Notes: generated by a model from the letters alone, not told the origin. Positions 17,733 through 24,829 are shown, counted from the first letter of the stretch. The stretch is DNA of 43,927 nucleotides from Alphaproteobacteria bacterium (GCA_009929775.1 RZZS01000016.1:1-43927); one strand, 5' to 3'. Made by a program: numbers and translations.

Positions 17733-17978
17733 CACGGGGATCGCCTGAAAACAGATCCGCGGTCAGTGTGGTATGAATTATGTGATGCATTCCAACAGCT
17801 TGTCATCCCGACGCGACCTGTCCGCCGAAGCCCGAAGGGCGCAGGCGGAAGCGGAGGGATCTTCATACGATGGATAGCGACAAGATTCCTCGCGTTCGCT
17901 CGGAATGACATAGTTGTTTCTCATCAGTATCTTACAAACACTCGCAGCAACGGTTTGTTTTTTTAAGCGATCCCCGTG
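17733..17978 (+). repeat. MITE-like element copy 1, split by an insertion
   Basis: Left end 17733-17757 and right end about 17923-17978 match the two halves of the 78-bp element at 38467-38544 almost base for base. The terminal inverted repeats begin CACGGGGATCGC and end GCGATCCCCGTG (12 bp perfect, extending imperfectly to about 20 bp). About 165 bp (17758-17922) is inserted between the halves. The intact copy shows the uninterrupted site: ...ACAGATCAGTATC... The junctions (CAGATC on the left, ATCAG on the right) suggest a short ATC target duplication. Confidence 0.85.
17801..17910 (+). repeat. Second repeat nested inside the MITE-like element
   Basis: The ends are inverted: TGTCATCCCGACGCGA at the left and TCGCTCGGAATGACA at the right. 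Sequences of the form TGTCATTCCGAGCGAA...GAGGAATC are dispersed repeats in many bacterial genomes. It lies within the 165-bp insertion but does not reach its exact ends, so the insertion carried some flanking DNA or the edges have decayed. No protein is credible here. Confidence 0.6.
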
Positions 17979-18421
17979 CACTTGCGCACCTGCCGAATGG
18001 CTTCCCCCGCCACCATGGCAAGGGCGTTGACCACGTTGAGCGAGCGGGCGCGGGGGTGCATCGGGATGGCAATGCGGGCGTCGGCGGCAGCATGGACGGC
18101 GTCCGGGACTCCGGCGCTCTCGCGTCCGGCGAGGAGGATATCGTCCGGGCGGAACGCGAAGGAAAGATAGGGCGTTGCCGCCTTTGTCGTCATGAGGACG
18201 ATCCGCGCGCCCGACCGTTCGCCGGCAAAGCGTTCCCACGAGCCGTGGCGGCGGAGTTCGAGCAGGTCGATATAGTCCATCGCCGCGCGGCGGATTTTGC
18301 GCTCGTCCCATGGAAAACCGCAGGGCTCGATAATGTCGAGCGGCAGGCCGAGGCAGGCGCACAGCCGCATGGCCGCGCCGACATTTTGCGGGATATCGGG
18401 TTGGTACAAAGAGATTCTCAT
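17963..18421 (-). CDS. trmL: tRNA (cytidine(34)-2'-O)-methyltransferase
   Basis: TrmL is a SPOUT methyltransferase that 2'-O-methylates the wobble base of certain tRNA-Leu species. The 152-residue product starts MRISLYQPDIPQNVGAAMR and has the SPOUT knot motifs: LPLDIIEPCGF, LLAGRESAGVP, IPMHPRARSLNVVNALAM. Length is typical. The ATG at 18421 fits the family start better than the one at 18445. The last codons (CTGIA and stop) are read from the right end of the MITE-like element, so the insertion supplies the stop codon. The upstream side is divergent from the Rieske gene. Confidence 0.93.
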   Translation of the reverse strand: MRISLYQPDIPQNVGAAMRLCACLGLPLDIIEPCGFPWDERKIRRAAMDYIDLLELRRHGSWERFAGERSGARIVLMTTKAATPYLSFAFRPDDILLAGRESAGVPDAVHAAADARIAIPMHPRARSLNVVNALAMVAGEAIRQVRKCTGIA

Positions 18422-18500
18422 CGGACGCTTATAGCGCGGCTTCAATGCGGGCGACAGTTTTTCCTTTGCCAGCGGGGCCGGTTGCCCCTAACCTCATAAT

Positions 18501-19013
18501 ATGGCCTTGAAAGACGACAAACCCGATGACGAACGCAGGGATTTTCTGATGCTGCTGGCTGGCGCCATGGGGCTTGTCGGGGGTACTGCGGCGATGTGGC
18601 CGCTTTTCGGATCGCTCGCGCCGGTTCGCTCGTACGATGAAAGCGCGTTTGTGACGGTCGACCTCGCCGCCATTCCGGCGGGACGTTCGCGGACCGTTGT
18701 CTGGAAAGGTCGGCCGGTGACCGTACGTCACCGTACGCCGGAAGAGATCGCGCAGGCGCGGGCGGAGGATACCGGCGCGCTCCGCGACCCGCAAACGGAT
18801 CGGGAACGGACCGTAAGGCCCGAATGGCTCGTTGTGGTGTCCGTGTGTACGCATCTCGGCTGCATCCCGACCGAACGCGGAGAAGGGTGGTTTTGCTCCT
18901 GTCACGGATCGGCATTCGACGCCTCGGGCCGCGTGGTTTCAGGTCCCGCCCCGGCCAATCTGGCGGTTCCACCATACGAATTTATCGGCGATACGCTGCT
19001 TCGGATCGGGTGA
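18501..19013 (+). CDS. petA: Ubiquinol-cytochrome c reductase iron-sulfur (Rieske) subunit
   Basis: This subunit moves electrons from ubiquinol at the Qo site to the c-type partner. The 170-residue product has a twin-arginine-type N-terminus ([11 protein letters not shown]), a single anchor helix to about 38 and the Rieske fold. Cluster ligands are Cys116 and His118 in CTHLGC and Cys132 and His135 in CSCHGS; the disulfide pair would be Cys121 and Cys134. All are intact, so the cluster should assemble. It is the first gene of the bc1 operon, followed after 10 bp by cytochrome b. Confidence 0.97.
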   Translation: MALKDDKPDDERRDFLMLLAGAMGLVGGTAAMWPLFGSLAPVRSYDESAFVTVDLAAIPAGRSRTVVWKGRPVTVRHRTPEEIAQARAEDTGALRDPQTDRERTVRPEWLVVVSVCTHLGCIPTERGEGWFCSCHGSAFDASGRVVSGPAPANLAVPPYEFIGDTLLRIG

Positions 19014-19023
19014 GGGCAATAGC

Positions 19024-20397
19024 GTGATCGATATGGAGCCGGATCGTTTCAAAAACCCCCTCGTCCGCTGGATCGACGAGCGACTGCCGGCTTTCAGCAT
19101 CTTTCGCCGCCATTACATCGATCATCCGACGCCGCGATATTTCAACAAGGGCTGGAACCTGATCGTCTCGGTCATGCTGATGATCGTGATTGTGAGCGGA
19201 CTTTTCCTTGCGGTTCATTACGTGCCGCACGAGGATCATGCTTTCGAGGCGGTCGAGCGCATCCGGCGTGACGTACGCTGGGGCTGGCTCATTCATACGC
19301 TACATGCGAACGGCGCGTCGTTCCTGTTTCTCGCGATGTACGTGCACATGGGACGCGGCATGCTTTACGGTGCGTTCAAGACGCCGCGGGAACTTGTCTG
19401 GATCGTCGGCGTTCTCGTCCTGTTTTTGATGGTGACGATATCGTTTACCGGCTATGTGCTACCGTTCGGCCAGACGGGCGGCTGGGCCGCGATTGTGATC
19501 ACAAATGCCCTGACGGCCATTCCGTTCGTCGGTGAGGGGCTGAGGCTTGCCGTTCTCGGCGGGGACGGCGTGGGGACGGCGACCCTGATGCGCTTTTACG
19601 TCTGGCATTTCGCCGTGCCGTTCCTTGTTTTGTTGCTGGTCTTCCTGCACATATGGTCGCTGCGCGTCTGTCTCGGGAAGAAGGATGGCAGCCGAAATCA
19701 CTATGAAGACCCGAGGCTTGTTCCGTTCCACCCGTACCATACGATCAAGGGCAGTCTCTGGCTGTGCGGATTTCTGATCGCGTTCACGATTGTCGCCTTT
19801 TTCTTTCCCGACCTCACGGTTTCGCCGGGGAATCGCGTGCCGTTCGACCCGCTCCACATGCCGGACAGGATCGCGCCGGAATGGTACCTGCTGCCGTTCT
19901 ACGGGATGCTCCGCGCCGTCAATTTCGGCATAAATCCCTATATCGCGCTTTCTCTCGTCCTTTTCGCGGCGGCGCTCCGGCCGTTCTATACGCGAGGGGC
20001 TTTCCGGGCCGGGAGGGCGGCGGGACTCGCGGGAGGGGCGACGCTTTTGTTCGCGTTCGGCTATCTCGGGCAAACGCTGTTCGCCGCGCCGTTCGGCGTC
20101 CTGTTCCTCGTTTCGGCGAAGAGCGCCGGAGCGGCTGCATTCGCCGGTATGTTCGCCGTGTTGCTTCTGCTGCCGTGGCTGGACCGCCACCCGGTGCGCA
20201 ACGGCCGCGCGCGTCCGTGGTTCGGTGCCGGGATGGTTCTGTTCGCCGCGGCGCTCGTTGCGCTTGGCGTGTCGGGCGCGATGCCTGCCACGGCGCCGTG
20301 GGTCGCGCTGGGGCAGGTCGGTGCGGCGGTTTATTTTCTCTGGTTTCTTGCCATCCTTCCCGTGCTGAACCGGTTCGAACGCGGGGGGCGGGAATGA
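19024..20397 (+). CDS. petB: Cytochrome b of the bc1 complex
   Basis: This is the membrane core of ubiquinol-cytochrome c reductase. The GTG at 19024 has GAGGG at 7-nt spacing and gives 457 residues; ATG 19033 is the alternative. The four heme ligands occur as two His pairs with 13 residues between: HANGASF...YVH in helix B and HFAVPF...FLH in helix D. The Qo motif PEWY is present (IAPEWYLLPFYGML). The C-terminal helices match the family through LPWLDRHPVRN and AVYFLWFLAILPVL. Both b hemes and the Qo site therefore look functional. The stop is one base before the ATG of the cytochrome c1-like gene. Confidence 0.96.
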   Translation: MIDMEPDRFKNPLVRWIDERLPAFSIFRRHYIDHPTPRYFNKGWNLIVSVMLMIVIVSGLFLAVHYVPHEDHAFEAVERIRRDVRWGWLIHTLHANGASFLFLAMYVHMGRGMLYGAFKTPRELVWIVGVLVLFLMVTISFTGYVLPFGQTGGWAAIVITNALTAIPFVGEGLRLAVLGGDGVGTATLMRFYVWHFAVPFLVLLLVFLHIWSLRVCLGKKDGSRNHYEDPRLVPFHPYHTIKGSLWLCGFLIAFTIVAFFFPDLTVSPGNRVPFDPLHMPDRIAPEWYLLPFYGMLRAVNFGINPYIALSLVLFAAALRPFYTRGAFRAGRAAGLAGGATLLFAFGYLGQTLFAAPFGVLFLVSAKSAGAAAFAGMFAVLLLLPWLDRHPVRNGRARPWFGAGMVLFAAALVALGVSGAMPATAPWVALGQVGAAVYFLWFLAILPVLNRFERGGRE

Positions 20398-20398
20398 A

Positions 20399-20965
20399 AT
20401 GAGACGGGGAGTGTTGTTCGCGTTGTGGGTTGCCTTTTCGCTGCCGGCGGCTTGCGCGCACGCCGGCGCGGCGCCGTCGTGGTCCTTTGAAGGACCGTTC
20501 GGGGTGTTCGAGCGGTCCGCGCTTCAGCGCGGGTTTCGTCTGTATGTACGCGAATGCTCGGATTGCGCGGCGCTTTCGGGACTGCGGTACGGCGACCTTG
20601 AGTCGCTTGGTTTCAATGCGGACGAGATAGCCCTCATTGCGCGGGAACTCGAAGATATACCTGCCGCGGAGGCGGCGACTCTGTCCGTACGTCCCGTTCC
20701 GGGGCCAAAGGCCGGACGTTTGCCGGATTCTCTCGGGCGGATATTTCGCACGCGCGGCTCCGACGCCGTGTTTGAGACGATAACCGAGATGTCGGACTTC
20801 GAGAGCGCCGATGCGGCCGATGTGACCGCCTTTGTCGTCTGGTCGGAGGACCCGCATCTCGAGGCGCGAAAAAAAACTGGACTGGCTATCCTTTTCTATC
20901 TTCTAATGACAATGACGGTGATCGCCGTCCTGGGCCGCCGTTTTCAGACTCTTTCAGAACAGTAA
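20399..20965 (+). CDS. Cytochrome c1-like protein lacking the CxxCH heme motif
   Basis: The position (third gene after petA and petB) and both ends identify it as a cytochrome c1 homologue: a signal peptide (to about residue 23), WSFEGPFGVFERSALQRGF, LRYGDLESLGF, and the C-terminal VTAFVVWSEDPHLEARKKTG followed by a membrane anchor (about 159-178). At the heme site the protein reads RECSDCAALSG: Cys53 and Cys56 remain but the axial His is Ala57 (GCG). The other two frames contain no CxxCH either. The protein has 188 residues against roughly 240-270 for the family; the middle part that normally carries the Met ligand is reduced and no MPPPL-type motif is seen. It may be a heme-free subunit, a decayed gene or a divergent redox protein. 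Confidence 0.8.
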   Translation: MRRGVLFALWVAFSLPAACAHAGAAPSWSFEGPFGVFERSALQRGFRLYVRECSDCAALSGLRYGDLESLGFNADEIALIARELEDIPAAEAATLSVRPVPGPKAGRLPDSLGRIFRTRGSDAVFETITEMSDFESADAADVTAFVVWSEDPHLEARKKTGLAILFYLLMTMTVIAVLGRRFQTLSEQ

Positions 20966-20999
20966 CGGGACCTCGTTCAAGCGTTGTTTCTTTTTCTTT

Positions 21000-21299
21000 T
21001 TGACAGGAGTTGAGACTATAGCCAGCGCGGAAGAAGCCAGAACACTCCTCATGCGGTCACGGGTTTACCGCATGGCAGGTCTGTTGTTCGCCGCCGCGGG
21101 GCTGGTGGTGTTCATCGTCCTGTATTTGCAGCAGATGGACGGCGACCTGTCGCGCGCGTTCCGGGAACCTTTTTTCGTCGTCATGCTTTTGGTTCCGTTC
21201 CTTCCGGCCGCGTTTCTGTCGATCGTGTCCCGGCGTCTTGAGAGAAAATACCTGAAGATGGTCGACCAGATCAAAGCGGCCAGGACTCAGGCGCAGTAG
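21000..21299 (+). CDS. Small protein with two membrane helices, unknown function
   Basis: From TTG 21000 the frame gives 99 residues with two predicted membrane helices (VYRMAGLLFAAAGLVVFIVLY and PFFVVMLLVPFLPAAFLSIV) and a basic, helical C-terminus (RRLERKYLKMVDQIKAA). The start is uncertain: TTG 21000 has no ribosome binding site, whereas AGGAG at 21005-21009 sits 8 nt before an in-frame ATA (21018); ATG 21051 has none. The gene follows the c1-like gene by 34 bp and precedes the DUF924 gene by 4 bp, so it may be a small subunit or accessory protein of the bc1 operon. I recognise no family. Confidence 0.6.
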   Translation: MTGVETIASAEEARTLLMRSRVYRMAGLLFAAAGLVVFIVLYLQQMDGDLSRAFREPFFVVMLLVPFLPAAFLSIVSRRLERKYLKMVDQIKAARTQAQ

Positions 21300-21303
21300 G
21301 GCC

Positions 21304-21855
21304 ATGCGCGACACCCGGCAGGAAGTCCTTCATTTCTGGTTCGAGGAAACGCACCCGAGCCAGTGGTTTCAGAAAAACGAAGCGTTCGACCGCGCCGTCC
21401 GCGAACGTTTCCGGGTTGCGGTCGACATGGCACGCGACGGCCTGTGCAATCACTGGCAGGACGACGCGGACGGCGCGCTGGCATTATGCCTCGTCCTCGA
21501 TCAGTTTCCGCGCAACATGTTCCGGGGCAGCGCAAGGGCTTTCGAAACGGATGACAAGGCGCTCGCCGTGGCGCGCCACGCCCTCTCGCGCGGTTTCGAC
21601 CGGATCCTGCCTCCGATCCGGCGGCGCTTCCTCTATCTCCCCTTCGAGCACAGCGAGTCGATGGACGATCAGGAGAAAGCGGTCGCGTTGTTCGCGGCGA
21701 TGAAAGACGAAGACCCGGTCGGTTACGACTACGCCTTGCGCCACCGCGACGTCATAAAGCAGTTCGGCCGTTTTCCGCACCGCAACGCCGTTCTGGGCCG
21801 GAAAAGCACGCCCGGGGAGAAAGCCTATCTCGCCCGCCCGGACGCGGGATTTTGA
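21304..21855 (+). CDS. DUF924 family protein
   Basis: The 183-residue soluble helical protein has the DUF924 hallmarks: VLHFWFEE at the N-terminus, WFQKNEAFDRAVRERF, LCLVLDQFPRNMFRG, and FLYLPFEHSES. The fold resembles TPR-like helical bundles; the biochemical role is not established. It starts 4 bp after the preceding gene. A weak GGGAT/ATCCC hairpin follows but without a U tract. Confidence 0.9.
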   Translation: MRDTRQEVLHFWFEETHPSQWFQKNEAFDRAVRERFRVAVDMARDGLCNHWQDDADGALALCLVLDQFPRNMFRGSARAFETDDKALAVARHALSRGFDRILPPIRRRFLYLPFEHSESMDDQEKAVALFAAMKDEDPVGYDYALRHRDVIKQFGRFPHRNAVLGRKSTPGEKAYLARPDAGF

Positions 21856-21978
21856 ATCTCCGGTCGTTCAGGGATCCGATCCCGGACAGCAATTCTAAAT
21901 CGCGCTGTCAGGCGCAAAATCGGAGAGAGGAATTCCTCATGAACGCGGCGTTTGCTGGCAAACGGGGACGTAGCAAAC

Positions 21979-22016
21979 GGGGACGGAGTAAAACGAGGGG
22001 TTTTTACTCCGTCCCC
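21979..22016 (+). repeat. Perfect 15-bp palindrome, GGGGACGGAGTAAAA type
   Basis: The arms at 21979-21993 and 22002-22016 are perfectly complementary around an 8-nt loop. Just upstream GCAAACGGGG is repeated in tandem (at about 21958 and 21973). Palindromes with GGGGAC ends are typical of REP-like elements mobilised by Y1 (IS200/RAYT-like) transposases, none of which is in this window. Confidence 0.75.
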
Positions 22017-22034
22017 ATTCGGGCCGTGTTTCCA

Positions 22035-22091
22035 CCACCAAGGCACCAAGACACCAATTAAGGGGAACTTGGTGCCTTGGTGTCTTGGTGG
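22035..22091 (+). repeat. 23-bp inverted repeat with CACCAAG motifs
   Basis: The arms 22035-22057 and 22069-22091 pair with only two mismatches over 23 bp around an 11-nt loop. Each arm is itself built of CACCAAG-like units. The right flank (CTTGGTGG, then TTTAAAATA) recurs nearly identically at about 22486-22501, a truncated second copy. Confidence 0.75.
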
Positions 22092-22186
22092 TTTAAAATA
22101 ACTGGCTCTTCGACGTTTCCAGTGGGATTGGCTCGCCTGTTGCGGCGATGAAGCCCCCGGATGAGCGGAGAAAGGAGCCGCTACAC

Positions 22187-22211
22187 CTCTCCCCGCTTGA
22201 AAAGGGGGGAG
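22187..22211 (+). repeat. CTCTCCCC / GGGGGGAG hairpin
   Basis: The arms 22187-22194 and 22204-22211 pair over 8 bp with one G-T wobble, loop GCTTGAAAA. The loop and arms resemble the palindrome at 22296-22320, so the two may be diverged copies in opposite orientation. Confidence 0.5.
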
Positions 22212-22295
22212 ATTGAGAGGGGGGTAACGGCGCTTGATGGAGGCTTACCCCCACCCGGCTTCAGCTAAGGCCCTTACGGGCCAAAGCTTGCGCAA

Positions 22296-22320
22296 CCCTC
22301 CCCCTTTTCAAGGGGGAGGG
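22296..22320 (+). repeat. Perfect 11-bp palindrome, CCCTCCCCCTT type
   Basis: The arms 22296-22306 and 22310-22320 are perfect complements around a TTC loop. A related imperfect form (CCCTCTCCC then GGGAGGGG) lies at about 22595-22616. Confidence 0.7.
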
Positions 22321-22350
22321 ACCGGCTATCAAGCGATTGCCGGGGGCAAT

Positions 22351-22377
22351 GGGGACACAATAACTTATTGTGTCCCC
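22351..22377 (+). repeat. Perfect 13-bp palindrome, GGGGACACAATAA type
   Basis: The arms 22351-22363 and 22365-22377 are perfect complements around one central C. It shares the GGGGAC terminus with the palindrome at 21979-22016, which suggests a common REP-like class. Confidence 0.75.
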
Positions 22378-22421
22378 GAAAGTGACGGCGTTTGTACGGA
22401 TTGCGGTCACAAGGGACGGTC

Positions 22422-22440
22422 TGGAATTGCCGCAATTCCA
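22422..22440 (+). repeat. 9-bp palindrome TGGAATTGC / GCAATTCCA
   Basis: A perfect dyad with a single central C, flanked by GGGAC (about 22414) and GTCCC (about 22455) that could extend the stem. It could be a repeat or a binding site. Confidence 0.45.
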
Positions 22441-22830
22441 TTCGCCCTGTCGAGGTCCCAAATAACTTGACCGGAAACACAGATGCTTGGTGGCTTAAAA
22501 TACGTTATTGCCCAGCCATCCGCACAAGACACGGCGACCTGCCCTCCCTCTCCCAGCCTCCGCTAACCTCGCTACGCTCGGCAAACGTCGGCAACCCTCT
22601 CCCACAAGGGAGGGGGGCGAGTGCCGGGGAGTAAAAGGAAAACAAATGCCAGAATGCACGTTCGCTCGTGTATTTTTTCACCACGAGCCACTGAACCGGC
22701 GCGGTTTAGAATTGCTGGATCTCGGACCTCGGACTTGCCGAAAAGCGGCTCGGGTACTATTATGGAGAGATCATCCGCGCGGTAATCCGTTCTCCGGATT
22801 TCAATCACGACTGTAACGTTTTCCCCGGCC

Positions 22831-24540
22831 TTGCCGCCGGGCGGGAGAGTATCGATTACTACAACACCAACCCTGCTGCTTTTAAATATTGCTGGCGGCG
22901 TTTGCCTCCTCCTGTGGGGGCTTATTTTACTTCGTCTCGGCATGACACGCGGGTTTGGTGCATCGTTGCGCGTAGTCATCGGTAAAGGCACAAAAAACCG
23001 GTTTTCATCGTTCGTCGCCGGTATCGGTGTTACGGCATTGCTCCAGAGTGCCACCGCGACCATCTTGATCGTGGCGACATTCGCCGGGCAGGGCATGGTC
23101 ACGACGGCGGCGGCGCTTGCCGTTATTCTCGGAGCCGATGTCGGGACGACCCTTGTTGCGCAGGTGCTCACGTTCGATCTGAGCTGGCTCGCTCCGTTAC
23201 TGATGGTCGTGGGCTACGTATTTTTCAAGCGGGAGAAGTCGAGTAAGCTCAAAAACATCGGCCGCATCCTGATCGGCCTTGCCCTGATGCTGTTTGCGCT
23301 CGGCTGGATACGGGCGTCGGCTTTGCCGCTCAAGGAATCCGAGACATTGCCCCTGATCCTGCAGCCGCTTCAGAACGATGTCATTCTGGCGCTGATGGTG
23401 TCCGCCGCTATTACCTGGGTCGTCCATTCTTCGCTCGCTTTCGTTTTGCTTGTGACATCGCTCGTCGGGAGCGGCGTCCTGCCGCTTCCTCTCGGGCTGG
23501 TCATGGTGCTCGGTGCCAATCTCGGAGGCACGATTCCGCCGATTATTGCGACTATGAAAGATTCTCCCCCCGCATTCCGCATTGCGATTGGCAACCTTTT
23601 CATGCGGTTGGTCGGCGTAGCCGTTGCTGCTCCGTTGGTCGCGCACGTACAGCCCTGGATCGCCGATCTCAACCCGGATCCAGCTCGTCAGATTGTTAAT
23701 TTTCATATGGTGTTCAATGTCGGGCTCGCGCTTCTGTTTCTGCCGCTTGTGGGCGTCGTCGCGAGGGTCTGCGTCAAAGCTGCTCCTGATAAACAGGATC
23801 CGGACGATCCGGCCCAGCCGAAGTATCTCGACCACAAGGCCTACGACTCGCCGGCGATTGCTCTTGCCTCGGCGAAGCGCGAAACATTGCGCATGGCCGA
23901 TCTTGTCGAACGCATGCTGGCGGACTCGCTCCGGACTTTCAAGACGAACGACGAAAACGTTATTCGGCAGGTGCGTGAACAGGACGACGTGATCGACAAG
24001 CTTTATCTGGCCATCAAGAGTTACATGGCTCGGGTGACCGAAGAGTTCATGGACAAGGACGAGGCCGCGCAATACATACAGATCCTGACTTTTGCTACCA
24101 ACCTCGAGCATTCGGGCGATGTGATCGACAAGAACCTGATGCCGCTTGCCCTCAAAAAAATTCGTAACCAGCACAGTTTCTCGGGGCAGGGGTTCCGCGA
24201 GATCGAGCGCATTCACGGTCTTGTGCTCGATAGCGTCCGCCTTGCCCAGTCGGTGTTCATGTCGGGAGATGTCGATCTCGCCCGTCGGCTGATCGAGGAG
24301 AAAGAGAAGATAAGGCAAGCCGAGATCGCCGCTTCCGTTGCCCATATCGAACGTTTGCGCGAAGGCATTCCCGAGACCTTCGCGACGAGTTCCCTGCACA
24401 TGGATATCATCCGCGACCTGCGGCGTATCAACACCTATATGTGCACGGTGGCCTATCCGCTGCTCGAGTCGGCGGGCGAGGTCCGGGCGACCCGGCTTCT
24501 GCCGCGCAAGGGACCTGGTTCGGCTTCCGGAGGCGCCTAG
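22831..24540 (+). CDS. Na/Pi cotransporter family protein with PhoU-like tail
   Basis: This predicted Na+-dependent phosphate transporter has two inverted repeats of membrane helices with the family QS motifs: GVTALLQSATATILIV at about 66-81 and a second region HSSLAFVLLVTSLVGSGVL. The conserved GADVGTT and GANLGGT motifs are present. The C-terminal half (about 345-550) is a helical PhoU-like domain. The frame opens at TTG 22831 without a ribosome binding site; GGGAGAG at 22843-22849 would instead serve an in-frame ATT at 22855. The start is therefore unresolved (569 residues from TTG, about 561 from ATT). It sits alone after the repeat region. Confidence 0.9.
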   Translation: MPPGGRVSITTTPTLLLLNIAGGVCLLLWGLILLRLGMTRGFGASLRVVIGKGTKNRFSSFVAGIGVTALLQSATATILIVATFAGQGMVTTAAALAVILGADVGTTLVAQVLTFDLSWLAPLLMVVGYVFFKREKSSKLKNIGRILIGLALMLFALGWIRASALPLKESETLPLILQPLQNDVILALMVSAAITWVVHSSLAFVLLVTSLVGSGVLPLPLGLVMVLGANLGGTIPPIIATMKDSPPAFRIAIGNLFMRLVGVAVAAPLVAHVQPWIADLNPDPARQIVNFHMVFNVGLALLFLPLVGVVARVCVKAAPDKQDPDDPAQPKYLDHKAYDSPAIALASAKRETLRMADLVERMLADSLRTFKTNDENVIRQVREQDDVIDKLYLAIKSYMARVTEEFMDKDEAAQYIQILTFATNLEHSGDVIDKNLMPLALKKIRNQHSFSGQGFREIERIHGLVLDSVRLAQSVFMSGDVDLARRLIEEKEKIRQAEIAASVAHIERLREGIPETFATSSLHMDIIRDLRRINTYMCTVAYPLLESAGEVRATRLLPRKGPGSASGGA

Positions 24541-24599
24541 CGTCCCGCGCGACGAGAGCAGGTGCGGTTAACGATCGGTTAACTTTTGCGGCGTACGAT

Positions 24600-24670
24600 T
24601 GGAGGTGGAAATGTAGTTCCTCCTCACACGAAACACTCCAACCGCCTCAACTCGATGGCGGTTGTTTTTT
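24600..24670 (+). ncRNA. Candidate small RNA with a CCUCCUC sequence
   Basis: Two hairpins lie in the gap after the Na/Pi gene. The first pairs GAGG-T-GGAA (24602-24610) with TTCC-T-CCTC (24617-24625). A single-stranded stretch (ACACGAAACACTC) follows, then a terminator hairpin (24639-24664) with six U. The 3' arm of hairpin 1 exposes UUCCUCCUC, complementary to Shine-Dalgarno sequences, as in alphaproteobacterial sRNAs such as the alpha-r14 group. A GTTAAC-N5-GTTAAC motif lies upstream (24567-24583). I cannot place a confident promoter. It could instead simply be the 3' UTR of the transporter mRNA. Confidence 0.4.
24639..24670 (+). terminator. Rho-independent terminator
   Basis: CAACCGCC (24639-24646) and GGCGGTTG (24657-24664) form an 8-bp stem with a 10-nt loop, followed directly by six T. 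It ends either the candidate sRNA or the Na/Pi transporter transcript. Confidence 0.75.
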
Positions 24671-24829
24671 GTTGGGAAGAACCGTGTCCGGCAGTGCTCG
24701 CTGCACGAAATCTGGCAGCTGGCAGGGCACGGCGATTTTTCAGCCAAAATTTTCGTCATGCGACTGGAAAAAGTGCTAAAATGAAAAACATTCCTCAAGA
24801 GACCAATCTCTAACCAAGGAGAGAAATCT

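Larger units (their letters stand above)
21856..22830 (+). other. Gene-free region with many palindromic repeats
   Basis: This stretch of about 975 bp contains no credible gene. It holds at least six separate inverted repeats (listed individually) with short low-complexity GGGG/CCCC motifs. Short open frames here run through the palindromes and show no family features. The last 200 bp before the Na/Pi transporter gene has no clear promoter or repeat. Confidence 0.75.

Noticed and set aside
17703..17966. Small plus-strand open frame across the split repeat
   Set aside because: Its two ends match the translation of the other repeat copy only because the DNA is repeated; there is no ribosome binding site or protein family.
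20530..20600. Frameshift hiding a normal CxxCH in the cytochrome c1-like gene
   Set aside because: I translated all three frames around 20550-20580; none contains CxxCH, and the frame is continuous from signal peptide to anchor.
21856..22640. CRISPR array in the repeat-rich region
   Set aside because: The repeats are different palindromes with no regular spacing or equal-length spacers, and there are no cas genes.
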